From Streptomyces sp. QL37 (GTDB lineage Bacteria > Actinomycetota > Actinomycetes > Streptomycetales > Streptomycetaceae), in NCBI RefSeq assembly GCF_002941025.1, contig NZ_PTJS01000001.1:2418001-2482000 (forward strand): a stretch of DNA of 64,000 bases, in the 5' to 3' direction. The translations under genes were made by a program, and so were the position numbers. Below, in pieces: positions 1 through 8,379 of this stretch (within the stretch, counting starts at the first letter, position 1; each line of letters begins with the position of its first letter). The notes beneath the pieces are model-generated. The model worked only from the letters and a program-made list of their open reading frames with translations, did not search any database and was not told the DNA's origin.

Positions 1-3
1 GCC

Positions 4-1389
4 GTGCCCCGGCCCGACGACGCCGACCCCGTCCGGGTCGCGTTCGGGTCCTGCCGCTGGGCGGCCCCGCCCGCCCACGGGCACGACGCCATCGGCCCGG
101 ACGCTCTCGACGCGCTGGCCACCCGCCTCGCCGCCGACCCCGGCGCCGTACGCCCGGACGTCCTCCTGCTCCTCGGCGACCAGGTGTACGCGGACGAGAC
201 GTCGCAGGCCACGCAGCGACGGCTCGCCGCCCGCCGCGATCTCGACGAGGCCCCCGGCGCGGAGGTCGCCGACTACGAGGAGTACACCCACCTCTACGAC
301 GAGTCGTGGCGCGACCCGGACGTGCGATGGCTGCTCTCCACGGTCCCCAGCTGCATGATCTTCGACGACCACGACGTCATAGACGACTGGAACACCAGCG
401 CCGCCTGGGTGCAGGACATGCGCCGCACACCGTGGTGGCACGAGCGCATCGTCAGCGGGCTCATGTCGTACTGGGTCTACCAGCACCTCGGCAACCTCTC
501 CCCCGACGCCCTGGAGGCCGACCCGGTCTACGCGGCCGTGCGCGCCGTCCCGGACGGCACCGAGACCCTGCGCGACCACGCGGCGGCGGCGGACGCCGAC
601 CCCACGTCGACCCGGTGGAGCTACCGGCGTGTTTTCGGCCGAGTACGCCTGCTGATGGTGGACAGCCGGGCGGCCCGGACCCTTGAGGAACAGCAGCGGT
701 CGATGCTCCGCGAGGGGGAGGAGCGATGGCTGCGCGAGGAGGTGCTCGCGGACCCCGGCTCCTACGACCATCTGCTGATCGGCACCTCGCTGCCATGGCT
801 GCTGCCGCCCCTCATACACGAGGCGGAGACATGGAACGCCGCGCTCTGCCGAGGGGAACGGGGCGAAGGCTGGGCGCGTCGCGGGGAGAAGGTGCGCCGG
901 GCCGTTGACCTGGAGCATTGGGCCGCGTTCCCGGAGTCCTTCCGCCGCCTGTCCGAGCTGCTGAGGGAGGCGGGAAGCGGGCCGGACGCGCCCGCGACGG
1001 TATGCGTGCTCTCGGGTGATGTGCACCATGCGTACATCGCCGAACCCCAGTGGTCCGGTTCCGCCCCGGACGGCGCTCCCGACGCACACGTCCTGCAACT
1101 GACCTGCTCTCCCGTCCACAACTCCATCCCCGGGTACGTACGCGCCGGCTTCCGCTTCGGCTGGAGCCGGGTGGGCCGATGGCTCGGGCGCGCGCTGGCG
1201 CACCACGGACGGACGGGGAGCCCGCCGATGCGCTGGCGCAAGACGGGCGGGCCGTGGTTCGGCAATCAGCTGATGACCCTCACCCTGCACGGCCGGAAAG
1301 CTGCGCTGACATTGGTTCAGGCCAGAGCCAGGCCCACGGGGGCACAGCTCGAGACGGTCCTGGAGCGCTCACTGACTTCGAACGAATGA
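4..1389 (+). CDS. PhoD-like metallophosphoesterase, possibly 5'-truncated by window edge
   Basis: Predicted alkaline phosphatase D family enzyme that hydrolyses phosphate esters at a metal centre. The family blocks appear in order: VAFGSCRW near residue 12, LLLLGDQVYADE near 54, FDDHDVIDDWN near 118 and LSGDVHHAYIAE near 337, which together carry the metal-binding Asp and His residues. The start used is a GTG three bases from the window edge. No ribosome binding site can be seen there and secreted PhoD proteins are usually longer at the N terminus, so the true start may lie to the left. No signal peptide is visible in the part present. It is followed by DoxX after 112 bases. The family is clear; the substrate is not. 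Confidence 0.85.
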   Translation: MPRPDDADPVRVAFGSCRWAAPPAHGHDAIGPDALDALATRLAADPGAVRPDVLLLLGDQVYADETSQATQRRLAARRDLDEAPGAEVADYEEYTHLYDESWRDPDVRWLLSTVPSCMIFDDHDVIDDWNTSAAWVQDMRRTPWWHERIVSGLMSYWVYQHLGNLSPDALEADPVYAAVRAVPDGTETLRDHAAAADADPTSTRWSYRRVFGRVRLLMVDSRAARTLEEQQRSMLREGEERWLREEVLADPGSYDHLLIGTSLPWLLPPLIHEAETWNAALCRGERGEGWARRGEKVRRAVDLEHWAAFPESFRRLSELLREAGSGPDAPATVCVLSGDVHHAYIAEPQWSGSAPDGAPDAHVLQLTCSPVHNSIPGYVRAGFRFGWSRVGRWLGRALAHHGRTGSPPMRWRKTGGPWFGNQLMTLTLHGRKAALTLVQARARPTGAQLETVLERSLTSNE

Positions 1390-1501
1390 CCAATTTTCAG
1401 CCACTCGACAGAATGTTGAACTTGCAAGCACTACTGAGGTCACCCTAACCTGATGGGCCCCGATCGGTTCACGTCCCCAGACCGAAGGAGCCCCACCCCC
1501 C

Positions 1502-1960
1502 ATGTTCATACGCCTGAACCGGGCCCAGCCCTACGCACTCGGCCTTTTCCGCGTCGTCATCGGCTTCCTCTTCGCCTGCCACGGCGCCGCCTCGCTCTTC
1601 GGAGTCCTGGGCGGCTCCATGGGCGGCGGCACCGTCCCCGCCGGCACCTGGCCGGGCTGGTACGCCGCGGTGATCCAGCTCGTCGGCGGCATCCTGGTCG
1701 CGCTCGGACTCGGTACCCGCATCGCCGCTCTGATCTCCTCCGGCTCCATGGCGTACGCGTACTTCAAGGTCCACCAGCCCGAGTCGCTGTTCCCCCTGCA
1801 GAACGGCGGCGAGGCCTCGGCCGTCTTCTGCTGGGCCTTCCTGCTCCTGGTCTTCACCGGCCCCGGCGCCATCGCCCTGGACCGGCTGTTCTCCTCGCGC
1901 GGCGGTTCCACGAGCGAGCGCGAACCCGCTCACGAGAAGGCTCGGACCGTCTCGGTCTGA
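1502..1960 (+). CDS. DoxX family membrane protein
   Basis: A 152-aa protein with four predicted membrane segments and the DoxX-type opening (RAQPYALGLFRVVIGFLFACHG), ending in a short charged cytoplasmic tail. DoxX proteins are small integral membrane proteins tied to redox or thiol homeostasis; the role of this one cannot be told from sequence. The start ATG has an AGGAG-like site about ten bases upstream. A strong hairpin follows the stop, so it is probably transcribed alone. Confidence 0.85.
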   Translation: MFIRLNRAQPYALGLFRVVIGFLFACHGAASLFGVLGGSMGGGTVPAGTWPGWYAAVIQLVGGILVALGLGTRIAALISSGSMAYAYFKVHQPESLFPLQNGGEASAVFCWAFLLLVFTGPGAIALDRLFSSRGGSTSEREPAHEKARTVSV

Positions 1961-1976
1961 CCCCACGCTCCCCGCG

Positions 1977-2009
1977 CCCCGGCCCCCCTCCTCCCGAGGG
2001 GGGCCGGGG
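1977..2009 (+). terminator. Intrinsic terminator after the DoxX gene
   Basis: Perfect 14-bp stem (arms 1977-1990 and 1996-2009) with a 5-base loop, 17 bases after the DoxX stop. All-GC stem without a clear T run, as is usual in high-GC actinobacteria. Confidence 0.7.
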
Positions 2010-2042
2010 TCGTACGTGACCTGCACGACATCGGCCACCGGG

Positions 2043-2079
2043 CCGGTGAATACCAGGCGAACCCGGTGAACAGCAGGCG
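2043..2079. promoter_or_regulatory. Two 17-bp direct repeats upstream of the DedA gene
   Basis: CCGGTGAA.A.CAGGCG occurs at 2043-2059 and 2063-2079 with two mismatches and a 20-bp period, about two helical turns. The pair sits about 90 bases before the DedA start, a sensible place for a tandem regulator site. No regulator is identified. Confidence 0.3.
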
Positions 2080-2165
2080 TACGCTGTACAGCTGGCCCTG
2101 CCGCTCCTGCCGCTCCCCTGCGACGTCGCGGCGTTGACACGGAACACGGGAACGGGGAGTAGAAA

Positions 2166-2825
2166 GTGCTCGAGAGTGTGGGTGCGCTGACCGGCAGCCC
2201 ATGGATCTACGCGGTGGTCGCCCTCTCGGTACTCCTGGACGTCTTCCTGCCCGTCCTTCCCAGCGGCGTCCTCGTGATCACCGCGGCCACCGCCGCGGCC
2301 GCGAGCACGACCACGGTCACCGCCGCGGCCGGTGAGGCCACCCGGCACGTGCCCTCGCTGCTGGTGCTGACCCTCTGCGCGGCCACCGCCTCCGTCCTCG
2401 GCGACCTCGTCGCCTACCGCCTCGCCTGGCGTGGGGGCGAACGCCTCGACCGCGCCATCGCCCGGTCCCGCCGCCTCACCTCCGCGCAGGAGCGCCTCGG
2501 CGCGGCGCTGAGCCGCGGCGGAGGGGCACTCGTCGTCGTGGCCCGCTTCGCGCCGGCCGGCCGCTCCGTCGTCTCCCTGGGCGCGGGCGCCGCCCACCGC
2601 AAGGTGAAGGAGTTCCTGCCCTGGTCGGCCGTGGCCGGAGTGGCCTGGGCGGTCTACAGCGTGGGCCTCGGATACTTCGGCGGCCAGTGGCTGGGCGCGG
2701 GCTGGCTGGGCACGGCCGTCTCGGTCCTCGCCCTGTTCCTGGCAGGAGCGCTCGCGGCGGTCGTCGTCCGCCGTCCCGCGCACGCCTCGGCCGCGCCGGT
2801 CGCCGGAGCCCCGGCCGGAACCTGA
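2166..2825 (+). CDS. DedA family (SNARE-associated) membrane protein
   Basis: A 219-aa integral membrane protein. It has the DedA-type order: an N-terminal hydrophobic segment with an LDVFLPVLPSGVLVI re-entrant-like motif, a cytoplasmic stretch, then the conserved RFAPAGRSVVSLGAG block near residue 125 and two C-terminal membrane segments. DedA proteins are thought to act as lipid flippases or proton-dependent transporters. The start is GTG with GGGGAG a few bases upstream. Confidence 0.85.
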   Translation: MLESVGALTGSPWIYAVVALSVLLDVFLPVLPSGVLVITAATAAAASTTTVTAAAGEATRHVPSLLVLTLCAATASVLGDLVAYRLAWRGGERLDRAIARSRRLTSAQERLGAALSRGGGALVVVARFAPAGRSVVSLGAGAAHRKVKEFLPWSAVAGVAWAVYSVGLGYFGGQWLGAGWLGTAVSVLALFLAGALAAVVVRRPAHASAAPVAGAPAGT

Positions 2826-2840
2826 CGGTCCCCGGTCCGC

Positions 2841-3062
2841 TCAGACCCGGGCGGCACCCCGGATCTCCAGGCCGTCCAGCAGCCGCTGGGTGGCCTCGGT
2901 GATCTCTTCGACCGCGCGGTCGAAGACCTCCTGGTTGTGCGCGGCGGGCGCACGGAAGCCCGAGACCTTGCGCACGTACTGCAGGGCGGCGGCTCTCATC
3001 TCCTCCTCGGTGGCCTCTTCGGGGATGGACGGTGGACGAAGCGTCTTGATGCTGCGGCACAT
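2841..3062 (-). CDS. DUF2277 family protein
   Basis: A 73-aa protein starting MCRSIKTLRPP, followed by EATEEEMRAAALQYVRKVSG and a C-terminal helix, which matches the short DUF2277 family. Function unknown. It lies just inside the 3' side of the opposing DedA gene (15 bases between stops). Confidence 0.8.
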   Translation of the reverse strand: MCRSIKTLRPPSIPEEATEEEMRAAALQYVRKVSGFRAPAAHNQEVFDRAVEEITEATQRLLDGLEIRGAARV

Positions 3063-3104
3063 GTCTCCAGTGTGCGACGCGCCACTGACAACGCACCCGG
3101 GGAT

Positions 3105-4490
3105 CTACGGGCCCAGCCCGTCACCGAGCCGCTGGAGCGCCGGAACGACGTAACCCCCGTCGAGAACCGCCTGGCCGGGGAGGTGGAGACGCAGCACCGG
3201 CCGGAAGCCGCCGGCCGGCAGCGGCAGCCAGTTCGCCGCACCGGCCGCGTCCGCCGGCGGGTCCGCGGACAGGTGGAGCGTCAGCGACCCGTCGTCGCCG
3301 TGGACGAGCCCGGAGGTCCGGTCCCCGATCGCGTACCGGTCGGCGGCGTTCGTCACCAGGTGTCCGCCGGGGGTGTCGTACACGGTCAGCGACCAGAACG
3401 CCCCGACCGGCGGTGGCTGCGCGAGGTGCAGCGCATAGCGGTGGGCCCCGTCGAGCGGGCGGCCCCTGGAGTCACGGGCCGTATGGGCGTACACCGCCTC
3501 GTACCCATGGGGCAGCCAGCGCCCCCGCCTGGCGGCCACCGCCCTGACCAGGTACGACGCCTCCCGGTCGGGGATCTTCCACTCCGGGGAGCCGAGCGTT
3601 CCGACGCCGAGGTGGTCCAGGTTGTAGTCGCGCAGGTGCGGGATCATCCGCCAGGCACCCGGGCTGCCCTCGGCCGCGACGGTGTGCGGGCGTGCCGCCT
3701 CCTCGACCCGCAGCCTTCCCAGCGCGAGCCCCCGCCGCAGGGCGCGTACGAGGCCGGGCCCGGCCGACACGTACGGCGAGATCCCCTCCTCCAGGAGCCC
3801 CAGGGGCTGGAATCGGTCCTGGTAGGCGCGATCGGCGGCGGCGGGCGGGAAGTCGGCCATCCAGACCCGGAGCTCCTCGAAGAACCGCAGCTCGCCCGGG
3901 ACCCCGGCTTCGGTTGCCGGAAGCCCGGTCCGGTGGGCGCGGTCGCCCAGGTGCGTGAGCGTGAGCTCCTGCTGGAGCGCCCTGACCCGGGGCATGTCCT
4001 CCGGTCCGTCGCAGGCGAGGCGGCCGAGGACGGAGACGACGGAGGTGGGCGCGTCGATCACCCCGGACACCACGTCGGGGACGGTGCCGGCCCAGCCGGG
4101 CGGCACGACCATCCAGTCGCCCTCGCCCGTGCCGGTGGCCCGGGTGCCGAGGTAGGCGAAGGCGTTGCCCCAGGCGTCGACGAACTGGAGGACGTAGTAC
4201 GCCCCGCCGGTGTCCGGGACGTGCAGCCGGACCGGCCCTCCGGAGAGGTCGAGCTGGGCGAGCGCGTCGACGAGGTCGGCCGGGGCGTACGGGGTGTGCG
4301 TGCCGGGCGTGGCGGGCCCGTCGGCGTGGGCGAAGTCGTTGAAGGGCGCGGGCGCCAACGTCCCGCAGCCCTCCTGGAGACAGGCCTGGACGGCTGACAG
4401 CTGACGGACGAGCGGGGATCCGTAGACGTACGCGTCGGCGGCCAGCGCCGTGACCGCGTCCGGTTCCAAGGCGCCTCGCCCCGGGTTCAC
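3105..4490 (-). CDS. DUF1254/DUF1214 domain protein
   Basis: A 461-aa protein with the DUF1254 opening (LAADAYVYGSPLV near residue 15, FNDFAHADGPATPGTHTPY near 50) and a C-terminal DUF1214 part (YALHLAQPPPVGAFWSLTVY near 360). Members often occur with secreted or surface proteins, but no signal peptide is present here and the reaction is unknown. The reading frame is intact. A 41-bp piece of it (4327-4367) reappears inverted at 5058-5098 in the rearranged stretch next door. Confidence 0.8.
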   Translation of the reverse strand: MNPGRGALEPDAVTALAADAYVYGSPLVRQLSAVQACLQEGCGTLAPAPFNDFAHADGPATPGTHTPYAPADLVDALAQLDLSGGPVRLHVPDTGGAYYVLQFVDAWGNAFAYLGTRATGTGEGDWMVVPPGWAGTVPDVVSGVIDAPTSVVSVLGRLACDGPEDMPRVRALQQELTLTHLGDRAHRTGLPATEAGVPGELRFFEELRVWMADFPPAAADRAYQDRFQPLGLLEEGISPYVSAGPGLVRALRRGLALGRLRVEEAARPHTVAAEGSPGAWRMIPHLRDYNLDHLGVGTLGSPEWKIPDREASYLVRAVAARRGRWLPHGYEAVYAHTARDSRGRPLDGAHRYALHLAQPPPVGAFWSLTVYDTPGGHLVTNAADRYAIGDRTSGLVHGDDGSLTLHLSADPPADAAGAANWLPLPAGGFRPVLRLHLPGQAVLDGGYVVPALQRLGDGLGP

Positions 4491-4491
4491 G

Positions 4492-4845
4492 TCAGATGAC
4501 CGGCTTCGCCCGGTGGGCGCACAGGGCCCAGATCACGAAGGTGTCGAGTGCGATGGAGATGATCGCCCACACCGGCTGGTACGGCAGCCAGATGAAGTTG
4601 GCGATCAGGTTCAGGGCCGCCAGCCCGATGCCCACGCCCCACGCCCAGGCCGCGCCCTTGAGGATGCTCCAGCCGACGAGTGCCAGGACCACCCCGAGGA
4701 CCAGGTGGATCCAGCCCCATGCGGTGATGTCGAATTTGAACGTGTAGTTGCTGACGCGCGTGTACACGTCGTCGGACGCGATGCCCGCGATCCCCTTGAC
4801 GATGGCGAGGATGCCGTCGACGAGGAGCACGACCCCCGCGAACAT
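4492..4845 (-). CDS. DUF7144 family membrane protein, N terminus displaced
   Basis: Body of a four-helix membrane protein (FAGVVLLVDGILAIVKGIAG at the first segment, then WGWIHLVLGVVLALVGWSIL) of the DUF7144 type common in Streptomyces. The open frame here begins at an internal Met (MFAG) at 4845. Family members carry a hydrophilic leader of 15-25 residues before it. A plausible leader with a perfect GGAGG site lies at 5328-5372, cut off from the body by about 480 bp of duplicated sequence. I infer that the real gene is contiguous and that the sequence between is an artefact or a recent rearrangement. Confidence 0.7.
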   Translation of the reverse strand: MFAGVVLLVDGILAIVKGIAGIASDDVYTRVSNYTFKFDITAWGWIHLVLGVVLALVGWSILKGAAWAWGVGIGLAALNLIANFIWLPYQPVWAIISIALDTFVIWALCAHRAKPVI

Positions 4846-5094
4846 GACCCCGGAAGCCGCCCAGGGGCCGCCGGGGTCGGGGGCGGTTCGGGGGACACCT
4901 CGTGCCGGTGTGCTCCGCGACGCGCCACGGGGGTCACCTCCAGGTTTCGAGGTCCCCCCCCCGCCACTCGATCAGCTCCGGCTGATCGAGTGGCGGGGGG
5001 GGGACCCCCCCGGCGCGGCGCGGGGCCCACCCGCCCCAGGGGGGCCCCCCCGGGGCGGCGGGACGTGGGCGCCCGCCCCCTTCAACGACTTCGC

Positions 5095-5279
5095 CCACCC
5101 CGAGGACCAGGTGGATCCAGCCCCATGCGGTGATGTCGAATTTGAACGTGTAGTTGCTGACGCGCGTGTACACGTCGTCGGACGCGATGCCCGCGATCCC
5201 CTTGACGATGGCGAGGATGCCGTCGACGAGGAGCACGACCCCCGCGAACATGACCCCGGAAGCCGCCCAGGGGCCGCCG
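5095..5279 (-). pseudogene. Second copy of the DUF7144 gene's 5' part
   Basis: An exact 185-bp repeat of 4689-4873. It encodes the first two membrane segments of the DUF7144 protein, then runs into unrelated sequence. It cannot make the complete protein. Confidence 0.6.
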
Positions 5280-5324
5280 CGCCCGTTCGGGTGAGCGCGT
5301 CGCACCGCTCAGGCGCTCCTGCGG

Positions 5325-5372
5325 TCACGACCTCGCCCCGTGACGGCCGGGGGCGGACGCTGACTGGGCCAT
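5325..5372 (-). pseudogene. Probable detached N-terminal leader of the DUF7144 gene
   Basis: An ATG at 5372 preceded by GGAGG at ideal spacing opens MAQSASAPGRHGARS and then stops at 5325. A hydrophilic leader of this kind is what the DUF7144 body at 4492-4845 lacks. Presumably this is the true start of that gene before the duplicated sequence intervened. Confidence 0.5.
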
Positions 5373-5582
5373 GGGATTCCTCCACTCGACGGGCCGCACC
5401 GCATCGCGGCGCGCAGATCCGACCCTGGGCGACGACCTCACCGGCCACGACCCTGACGCGCCCGTTCGGGTGAGCGCGTCGCACCGCTCAGGCGCTCCTG
5501 CGGTCACGACCTCGCCCCGTGACGGCCGGGGGCGGTTCGGGGGACACCTCGTGCCGGTGTGCTCCGCGACGCGCCACGGGGG

Positions 5583-5798
5583 TCACCTCCAGGTTTCGAG
5601 GTCTCCGCCCCGCCACTCGATCAGCTCCGGCTGATCGAGGTCGATCTCGTCGGCCCCTTGGGCGAGCCCGGCCCGCCGGAGGAACGAGGCCACGTCGCCA
5701 CGCCCGTGTGCCAGCCCGACGATCTGCCCGCGCACGGTCACGCGTCGCCCGCCGGTCGGTGAGGGCGGGTACACGATCACAGGCGGATGTACGGACAT
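5583..5798 (-). CDS. Small conserved protein, 71 aa, with a prophage homologue
   Basis: A short protein starting MSVHPPVIVYPPSPTGGRRV and ending WRGGDLETWR, with no membrane segment. The ATG at 5798 is preferred over an upstream start because GGAGG precedes it. The prophage gene at 41171-41383 encodes a clear homologue (shared SPTGGRRVTVRG and the C-terminal EWRGG). Its 3' end lies in a duplicated block (5527-5639), but this copy reads through intact. Function unknown. Confidence 0.6.
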   Translation of the reverse strand: MSVHPPVIVYPPSPTGGRRVTVRGQIVGLAHGRGDVASFLRRAGLAQGADEIDLDQPELIEWRGGDLETWR

Positions 5799-5911
5799 GC
5801 CTCCACGGTCCCCCGTGCCTCGTCGCCTCGCATCCCGGGACCCTCCTGAGCGCCCGGGGCCGTGCCCCACGTGCGGCACCTGGAGGGCGATCAGGGGCAG
5901 GACGCCGAGCG

Positions 5912-5917
5912 TAGGGT
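5912..5917 (+). promoter_or_regulatory. Possible -10 element of a near-leaderless promoter
   Basis: TAGGGT lies six bases before the ATG of the LysR gene. A -10 box this close to the start suggests a leaderless transcript, a frequent arrangement in Streptomyces. No convincing -35 box. Confidence 0.35.
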
Positions 5918-5923
5918 TGCCGC

Positions 5924-6859
5924 ATGGATCTGGAGGGGGTACGGACGTTCGTGGTCACGGCTGAGCAGGGCCGGTTCCAGGAAGCGGCGTACGAACTGTC
6001 GATCAGCCAGCAGGCCGTGTCCAAGCGGGTCGCCGGCCTGGAGCGCCGGCTCGGTGTCCAGTTGTTCACCCGCACGGCCCGGGGCGCGCGGCTGACCCTC
6101 GACGGCCAGGCGTTCCTGCCGCACGCCCGCGATCTGCTCCGAGCCGCCGAGCGGGCGGAGGCGTCCGTGCGGCCGGGCGAGCGGGCGCTGAGGGTCGACG
6201 TCCTCAACCGCAGCATCGCCCCGGCGGTGGCCCTGCAGGGCTTCTACGAGGAGAACCCGGGCATCGAACTCGATGTCGTGAGCCTGTACACCTCCGGTGT
6301 CGACAGGGCGATCGAGGCCGTCCGCTCCGGGGAGATCGACGCCACGTTCAGGGCGGTTCCGTATCCGCCGGGCGCACTGCCCGCCGACATCGTCGTGGAA
6401 GCGGGTGTGGACTCCCCCGTGCAGCTCCTCGCCGGCCCGCGCCATCCGCTCGCCCGGGCGGACACGCTCACGCCCCGACGGCTGCGGGGACACCGCCTCT
6501 GGATCCCCGGCATCGTGCCCGGCACCGAGTGGGCGGCGTACTACGACGAGCTCGCCGAGGCGTTCGGTCTGCGCATCGACGCGATCGGCCCGCACTTCGG
6601 CACGGCCGCCCTGCTCGACACGCTGGCGGACTCCGACGACGTGGCGACGCTGGTGGGCGCGGGCGACCGCTACGTCTGGCCGGCCGGCCACGGCCTCCGC
6701 CGCATCCCGGTCCGCGACCCGGCCCCCGTCTACCCGCACGCCCTGGTCCGCCGCCGGAACAACCCCCATCCGGCGCTCGGCGCCCTGCGCGCGTACCTCG
6801 CGGCGGCGCGGCCGGAGGCGGAGGGCGAACGGTGGAAGCCGGGATGGTCCAGGACATGA
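5924..6859 (+). CDS. LysR family transcriptional regulator
   Basis: A 311-aa LysR-type regulator. The N-terminal winged HTH spans residues 1-62 (FQEAAYELSISQQAVSKRVA is the recognition region) and is followed by the usual linker helix and a substrate-binding domain that could sense a small co-inducer. It is near the usual 300 residues. Its target is unclear because the neighbours are not divergently arranged around it. Confidence 0.9.
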   Translation: MDLEGVRTFVVTAEQGRFQEAAYELSISQQAVSKRVAGLERRLGVQLFTRTARGARLTLDGQAFLPHARDLLRAAERAEASVRPGERALRVDVLNRSIAPAVALQGFYEENPGIELDVVSLYTSGVDRAIEAVRSGEIDATFRAVPYPPGALPADIVVEAGVDSPVQLLAGPRHPLARADTLTPRRLRGHRLWIPGIVPGTEWAAYYDELAEAFGLRIDAIGPHFGTAALLDTLADSDDVATLVGAGDRYVWPAGHGLRRIPVRDPAPVYPHALVRRRNNPHPALGALRAYLAAARPEAEGERWKPGWSRT

Positions 6860-6905
6860 GCCGCGGGGGCCGTGAACCACCTTACGAGGGGCGCCTGTTG
6901 TGATC

Positions 6906-6911
6906 TAGGGT
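6906..6911 (+). promoter_or_regulatory. Possible -10 element of a near-leaderless promoter
   Basis: TAGGGT seven bases before the ATG at 6919, the same arrangement as in front of the LysR gene at 5924. Confidence 0.35.
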
Positions 6912-6918
6912 CACCCGC

Positions 6919-7431
6919 ATGAGTGCGGCCGTAGCAGCCATGGTCGCCGCGGTCGTCGGCGTGCTCGGCACGCTCTTCGCCCCGGTGACGACGAGTTGGG
7001 TGACGAGGCGCCAGCGCACGGCGGACGAGCTGGCCGAGGAGAGACGGAGGAACTTCGAGGACCGGCGCACCGCGTACACCTCGATGAACCGGGCGACCGG
7101 CCACTTCCACACCCTCCTCAAGGACGCCCTGCACCGCATGCGTGACGGGGTCTACACCGACGAGGACCGGACGCGGCTGGAAGAAGGCCGACGGGACTAC
7201 CGCGACCGGTACGCCGAGGCTCAGATGATCGTCCCCGGCACCGTCCTGGCCGCTTCCCGTGAGCTCAACGTGGTCCTCGCCGGGGTGGACGCGGCGCTCA
7301 AGCGCGTCGACCGCGGTCTGTCCCGCGACGGCGAGACGGCCGGCCGGCTGCTCCTGGACCTCAAGGCGGCTGATCCTCAGCTCACCGCCATGCACCGCCT
7401 CATGCGCCAGGATCTCGGCATCTCAGACTGA
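6919..7431 (+). CDS. Membrane-anchored coiled-coil protein, unknown function
   Basis: A 170-aa protein with one N-terminal membrane segment (residues 4-24, AAVAAMVAAVVGVLGTLFAP) and a basic stretch after it, then long charged helices facing the cytoplasm. It ends RLMRQDLGISD. The gene at 21115-21594 has the same architecture and the same closing motif (RLMREDLGI), so the two are probably paralogues. Its last bases overlap the opposing LysR stop by nine. Confidence 0.65.
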   Translation: MSAAVAAMVAAVVGVLGTLFAPVTTSWVTRRQRTADELAEERRRNFEDRRTAYTSMNRATGHFHTLLKDALHRMRDGVYTDEDRTRLEEGRRDYRDRYAEAQMIVPGTVLAASRELNVVLAGVDAALKRVDRGLSRDGETAGRLLLDLKAADPQLTAMHRLMRQDLGISD

Positions 7432-8310
7432 GCGGCCCTCGCGGTAGAGCCCGGCGGCAAGGGCGATCGCGGTGTGGGTGGCGGGGTGGGTGGTGTGGGC
7501 GCGCCAGATGAGGTGGACGGGAACCGGCTCGGCGTCGCGCAGCGGGCGGTAGATGATGCCGTCACGGCGGTACTGGGCGGCGGTGGCCTGGGGGGTCAGC
7601 CCGACGCAGCGGCCGGTGGCGATGGCGGCGAGCCAGTCGTCGATGTCGTGGGTGTACTCGACCGCGGGCCGGTCCTCCTCCGGCCACAGGTCCAGGGCGG
7701 TGGTGCCGGTCCGGCGGTCGATGGCCAGGGTGCGACCGGGGATCTCGTCCAGGCGGATGCTGCGGCGGCGCGCCCACGGATCGTCGGACGCCAGGGCGAC
7801 GTGGCGGGCCTCGTGGCCGATGCACGCGTGGGACCACGGCTTCAGGCCGATCGGGGCGCGGATCACCGCGAGGTCGCAGAGCCCCTCGGCGAGGCCCCCG
7901 GTGGGGGTGTTGTGGCGGATGAGGCGCAGCTCCGTCTCGGGGTGCTGTTCGTGCCAGCGGCGCTGGAACTCGGTGGTGTGCTGGCCGAAGGCGGACCAGG
8001 CGTGGCCGATGTGCAGGCGGGTGTGCCCGGTGGTGGCTTCGCGTACGAGTTCGTCGGCGCCGGCGAGCAGCATGCGGGCGCGGGCCAGCGCCTGCACTCC
8101 CGCGGCGGTGGGGGCGACACTGCGGCTGGTGCGGTGCAGCAGCCGTACCCCGAGGAGGCTTTCGAGACCGGCGAGAGTGCGGGAGACGGCGGCCTGGGAG
8201 ATGCCGAGTTCATGGGCGGCGTCGGTGAAACTCCCGGTGTCCACGATGGCGACCAGGCACCGAAGGTGCTTCAGCTCCAGCCCGGCCGCCTTGTTACGCG
8301 CCTCATCCAT
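7423..8310 (-). CDS. LysR family regulator divergent from an EamA exporter
   Basis: A 295-aa LysR regulator with the HTH in residues 12-72 (FTDAAHELGISQAAVSRTLA) and an effector domain behind it. The ATG at 8310 is chosen because it gives the standard LysR start; the open frame runs much further upstream without meaning. The gene is divergent from the EamA transporter with about 70 bases between starts, so the regulator probably controls that transporter and itself. Confidence 0.9.
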   Translation of the reverse strand: MDEARNKAAGLELKHLRCLVAIVDTGSFTDAAHELGISQAAVSRTLAGLESLLGVRLLHRTSRSVAPTAAGVQALARARMLLAGADELVREATTGHTRLHIGHAWSAFGQHTTEFQRRWHEQHPETELRLIRHNTPTGGLAEGLCDLAVIRAPIGLKPWSHACIGHEARHVALASDDPWARRRSIRLDEIPGRTLAIDRRTGTTALDLWPEEDRPAVEYTHDIDDWLAAIATGRCVGLTPQATAAQYRRDGIIYRPLRDAEPVPVHLIWRAHTTHPATHTAIALAAGLYREGRSV

Positions 8311-8357
8311 ACGCCCAGCGTATAGGTCGGCATCTGGATGCATTTTGCGTATGGCGC
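8308..8357. promoter_or_regulatory. Candidate LysR operator between divergent genes
   Basis: The short gap holds ATACGC near 8309, GCGTAT near 8318 and GCGTAT again near 8347, partly symmetric repeats of the T-N11-A type bound by LysR proteins. The spacing fits a divergent control region. Confidence 0.4.
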
Positions 8358-8379
8358 CGGCGCTCCCATGGTGAGGGTC

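Larger units (their letters stand above)
4327..5639. repeat. Rearranged stretch of direct and inverted copies
   Basis: Direct copies: 4689-4873 equals 5095-5279 (185 bp), 4878-4990 equals 5527-5639 (113 bp, differing mainly in a C run), and 5278-5356 equals 5457-5535 (79 bp). Inverted copies: 4327-4367 at 5058-5098 with two mismatches, and a fold-back centred near 4979 with arms 4953-4976 and 4982-5005. Long C and G runs fill 4955-5060. No intact new gene results. The pattern fits assembly error or template switching better than a mobile element, since no transposase or terminal repeat is present. Confidence 0.75.

Noticed and set aside
2937..4397. Long plus-strand open frame opposite the DUF1254 gene
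   Set aside because: Arg/Gly/Pro-rich shadow frame; the minus-strand protein has clear family motifs.
4876..5640. A mobile element or retron-like structure
   Set aside because: No reverse transcriptase, transposase or terminal repeats; copies derive from immediately adjacent sequence.
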